From Desulfobacteraceae bacterium (lineage in GTDB: Bacteria; Desulfobacterota; Desulfobacteria; Desulfobacterales; Desulfosalsimonadaceae): DNA of 51,066 nucleotides. A program made the translations under genes and the position numbers. Location of the stretch: the NCBI GenBank assembly GCA_011390465.1, contig JAABSH010000025.1, positions 1 through 51,066 of the forward strand, in the 5' to 3' direction. The first letter of the stretch is position 1. Every line of letters starts with the position of its first letter. Below are positions 50,686 through 51,066 of the stretch, piece after piece. The notes below the pieces were generated by a model. That model was not told where the DNA came from. It ran no database searches and was given only the letters and a program-made list of their open reading frames with translations.

Positions 50686-51066
50686 ATGGCACAGCAGATT
50701 GCGGATCGCAGGGATGTTGATTTTGTAATGTATGAACAGCTCGGGCTGGAAGAAATTACCAACCATAAGCGCTATAAGGACATGAACAAAAAGATGTTTG
50801 ACATGATCCTTACCGAAGCCCGGAATTTCGCCATCAAGGAAATCCTTCCGGTGAACGAGGAAGGAGACAAGGTGGGACTGAAGTTCGAGAACAATCAGGT
50901 GACGGTTCCGGAATGCTTCCACCGGCCCTATAAATTGTTCCGGGAAGGAGAATGGATTGCCATGAGCGAAGATCCTGAAATCGGCGGGCAGGGCCTGCCC
51001 CACCTGGTGACCCAGGCCGCAGCCGAGTATCTCGTGGGAGCGGATTTCTCCTTTGGCGCCTTTGGG
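50686..51066 (+). CDS. Acyl-CoA dehydrogenase, N-terminal part (cut by window end)
   Basis: The 127 visible residues begin MAQQIADRRDVDFVMYEQLG. They include ARNFAIKEILPVNEEGD and MSEDPEIGGQGLPHL, typical of the long (about 600-aa) acyl-CoA dehydrogenases with an extra N-terminal segment. These FAD enzymes oxidise acyl-CoA to enoyl-CoA, here probably in fatty or aromatic acid degradation. GAAAGGAAA precedes the ATG. The frame is open to the last base, so the gene continues beyond the window. Confidence 0.88.
   Translation, partial: MAQQIADRRDVDFVMYEQLGLEEITNHKRYKDMNKKMFDMILTEARNFAIKEILPVNEEGDKVGLKFENNQVTVPECFHRPYKLFREGEWIAMSEDPEIGGQGLPHLVTQAAAEYLVGADFSFGAFG

Overview
The window looks like chromosomal DNA of a sulfate-reducing, probably marine member of the Desulfobacterota (Desulfobacteraceae-like). 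The main reason is the dsrO-dsrP pair at the left edge, the distal end of the DsrMKJOP membrane complex of dissimilatory sulfate respiration. The style of the rplU-rpmA-obgE-proB-nadD-rsfS-gpmI run, the dense zinc-ribbon, PilZ and DUF3426 genes, and a PAS-type hybrid kinase fit that assignment. No 16S gene is present, so the genus is not fixed.

Layout. 1-2030: dsrO and dsrP, closed by a strong terminator. 2090-7808: a housekeeping run (ribosomal proteins L21 and L27, Obg GTPase, glutamate 5-kinase, NaMN adenylyltransferase, ribosome silencing factor, phosphoglycerate mutase) behind a near-consensus promoter, with several overlapping genes. 7824-10801: poorly characterised genes, including a cNMP-fold/PilZ protein and a two-gene zinc-ribbon unit. 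11020-11296: two tRNA-Ser genes. 11552-15745: a cation/proton antiporter, a DHH phosphoesterase and an orphan gene. 16121-18124: a MopE/FN3 lipoprotein with unusual cysteine clusters. 18296-24632: a fused diadenylate cyclase/YbbR protein, radical SAM protein, mnmG, a DnaJ-type co-chaperone and hpt. 24649-28844: a very acidic DUF3426 protein, tRNA-Met and two small genes. 28935-36585: ddl, a purD-purE fusion, a Sua5/YrdC protein, two methyltransferases and a Mo/W-pterin oxidoreductase, closely packed on one strand.

36820-42089 encodes what reads as a complete ectoine degradation route: an M20 deacetylase (DoeB2-like), an EctB/DoeD aminotransferase, a DoeA-like ectoine hydrolase and a DoeC-like semialdehyde dehydrogenase. 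Together they would convert ectoine through N-acetyl-diaminobutyrate, diaminobutyrate and aspartate semialdehyde to aspartate. The last three genes lie between two copies of a hairpin-forming repeat that share a 39-nt identical core. Ectoine use in a strict anaerobe is the most interesting metabolic inference here.

42188-44539 is a PAS/histidine kinase/receiver hybrid on the minus strand. From tRNA-Leu(CAA) at 44784 to about 50330 the DNA looks like a decaying accessory island: a YhcG-type nuclease, a relic of a plasmid replication initiator, two intact DUF4143 ATPases and the tail of a third, a perfect 29-bp palindrome before one of them, and a frameshifted, truncated Fic gene. No integrase or flanking att repeat was seen. 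The window ends inside an acyl-CoA dehydrogenase gene. No CRISPR array, intact IS element or rRNA gene was recognised.
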